From the NCBI GenBank assembly GCA_964542435.1, contig CAZIVE010000138.1, forward strand, positions 1 through 6,775: a stretch of DNA of 6,775 bases, written 5' to 3'. Below, one piece after another: positions 6,031 through 6,775 of the stretch (its first letter is position 1; every line of letters begins with the position of its first letter). The translations under genes and the position numbers were made by a program. Under the pieces are notes generated by a model, which saw only the letters and a list, made by a program, of their open reading frames with translations, was not told the DNA's origin and ran no database searches. This DNA comes from CAZIVE01 sp964542435 (lineage in GTDB: Bacteria; Bacteroidota; Bacteroidia; Bacteroidales; Tannerellaceae).

Positions 6031-6558
6031 ATGGCAAAGAAAGTAGCCGTTATGGCAGTGAATCCAGTGAACGGAATGGGTCTATTCCAGTATTTGGAAA
6101 CGTTTTTTGAGAATAAGATCGAGTATAAGGTTTATGCAGTCTCTGATTCTGTGAATATTCGTACCAACTCCGGTATTGCTTTGAAAGTGGATGACGTGAT
6201 TGCCAATCTCAGAGGTCATGCAGACGAGTATGATGCGTTGGTGTTCTCTTGTGGCGACGCAATTCCTGTTTTCGCTCAGCATGCTTCTGAACCTTATAAT
6301 GTAGCAATGTTTGAGGTCATCAAGGAATTTGCAGCAAAAAACAAGATGATGATAGGACATTGTGCTTCAGCCATGATGTTCGACATCGCTGGCGTTGCAA
6401 CTGGAAAGAAAGTGGCCGTTCATCCTTTGGCTAAACCGGCCATTCAGAAAGCTATTGCTACTGATTCATCTTTTGAGATCGACGGTAATTTCTTCACGGC
6501 TCAGTGTGAACATGAATTGTCGGCTTTGCTTCCTAAAATTGTTGAAGCTTTGAAGTAA
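6031..6558 (+). CDS. DJ-1/PfpI-family protein (class I glutamine amidotransferase-like fold), divergent
   Basis: A 175-aa cytosolic protein with no signal peptide and the full DJ-1/PfpI layout: VAVMAVNPVNGMGLFQYLE, the typical VNIRTNSGIALKVDDVIANL strand-turn, YDALVFSCGD at 67-76, and the nucleophile elbow GHCASA with C111. The end, FEIDGNFFTAQCEHELSALLPKIVEALK, matches the family's usual 'dgniiTs.gp...a..lv..l' ending. Family members include glyoxalases, chaperones, peptidases and stress proteins, so the reaction cannot be named. Unusual points are visible. The N-terminal acidic residue that normally pairs with the catalytic Cys (the E of DGFEE-type motifs) is not evident in PVNGMGLFQ. The usual GG before the second loop is S73-C74-G75. 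The usual GPG near the end is C159-E160-H161. Three cysteines thus sit on positions expected near the active site. It is controlled by its own promoter and probably by the divergent HxlR regulator, suggesting a role in reactive-electrophile or oxidative stress. Confidence 0.85.
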   Translation: MAKKVAVMAVNPVNGMGLFQYLETFFENKIEYKVYAVSDSVNIRTNSGIALKVDDVIANLRGHADEYDALVFSCGDAIPVFAQHASEPYNVAMFEVIKEFAAKNKMMIGHCASAMMFDIAGVATGKKVAVHPLAKPAIQKAIATDSSFEIDGNFFTAQCEHELSALLPKIVEALK

Positions 6559-6580
6559 GCAACTTCGAAGAAACCTATTG

Positions 6581-6623
6581 AAGAGACGAATGACTTTTTC
6601 CGTTATTCGTCTCTTTCCTTTTT
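6581..6623 (+). terminator. Intrinsic terminator after the DJ-1/PfpI-like gene
   Basis: AAGAGACGAAT (6581-6591) pairs perfectly with ATTCGTCTCTT (6605-6615). The stem extends inward by a G-U pair and two Watson-Crick pairs, giving 14 bp around a 7-nt loop, and is followed by a T-rich run (CCTTTTT, 6617-6623). It begins 22 bp after the stop codon. Confidence 0.85.
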
Positions 6624-6775
6624 ATCCATTATTTGTGCAAAACCAATCCCTTACTTATTAAGAGATGGTTCAAGAGAAATATATGCTGCCTCATTAAGAC
6701 ATGCCTCATGGTCTTTTCCTGAATGGTTCATTGGAAGATTGTTGTAGAGTCTGCATTTGTATAAAACGTTTTCCC
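6624..6775. other. Downstream stretch without a recognisable gene
   Basis: Both strands were read. The longest minus-strand frame starts at an ATG near 6714 and closes after about 26 codons, with an in-frame stop shortly upstream, so it is not the end of a gene entering from the right. No RNA gene, repeat family or clear promoter is seen. AT content is higher than in the operon to the left. Confidence 0.4.

Noticed and set aside
6640..6775. A mobile-element end, tRNA or CRISPR repeat in the right-hand flank
   Set aside because: No terminal inverted repeats, no repeated units and no tRNA cloverleaf or T-arm consensus could be found.

Overview
The window looks like chromosomal DNA of a Bacteroidales bacterium (Bacteroides/Prevotella-like). 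This rests on the gene types: secreted sulfatase, GH27 glycosidase and YncE/phosphoesterase fusion. It also rests on A-rich start regions with mostly no Shine-Dalgarno, and on a promoter matching the Bacteroidetes -33/-7 pattern (TTG then TAnnTTTG). Genus is not determined.

Layout. Positions 1-242 carry no convincing gene. A plus-strand, operon-like run of three exported enzymes follows. The first (243-2693) is a seven-bladed YncE-like propeller fused to an alkaline-phosphatase-superfamily phosphoesterase. The second (2671-4137) is a serine-type sulfatase whose start overlaps the previous gene's stop inside a GAT repeat. The third (4177-5520) is a GH27 alpha-galactosidase-like enzyme. All three have type I-like signal peptides, so they probably act in the periplasm or outside the cell. 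The set fits removal of ester groups plus a terminal sugar from a decorated glycan. No SusC/SusD pair, regulator or transporter lies in the window, so the substrate is unproven.

Four bases after the GH27 stop, a convergent HxlR-family repressor gene (5525-5863, minus strand) ends. It is divergent from a DJ-1/PfpI-like gene (6031-6558, plus strand). The 167-bp region between them holds a clear Bacteroidetes promoter and nested inverted repeats, including an 11-bp inverted pair near both start codons. It reads like a self-contained thiol/electrophile-responsive switch: a repressor with an N-terminal Cys controlling itself and a multi-cysteine DJ-1 relative. A strong intrinsic terminator (6581-6623) follows, and the remaining ~150 bases show no gene.

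The most interesting points are the Asp-to-Ile change in the GH27 sugar-binding motif, which suggests beta-L-arabinopyranosidase or another non-standard specificity, the GAT tract that encodes both a poly-Asp tail and a ladder of start codons, the nested operators, and the altered active-site surroundings of the DJ-1-like protein. No wholly new system is evident.
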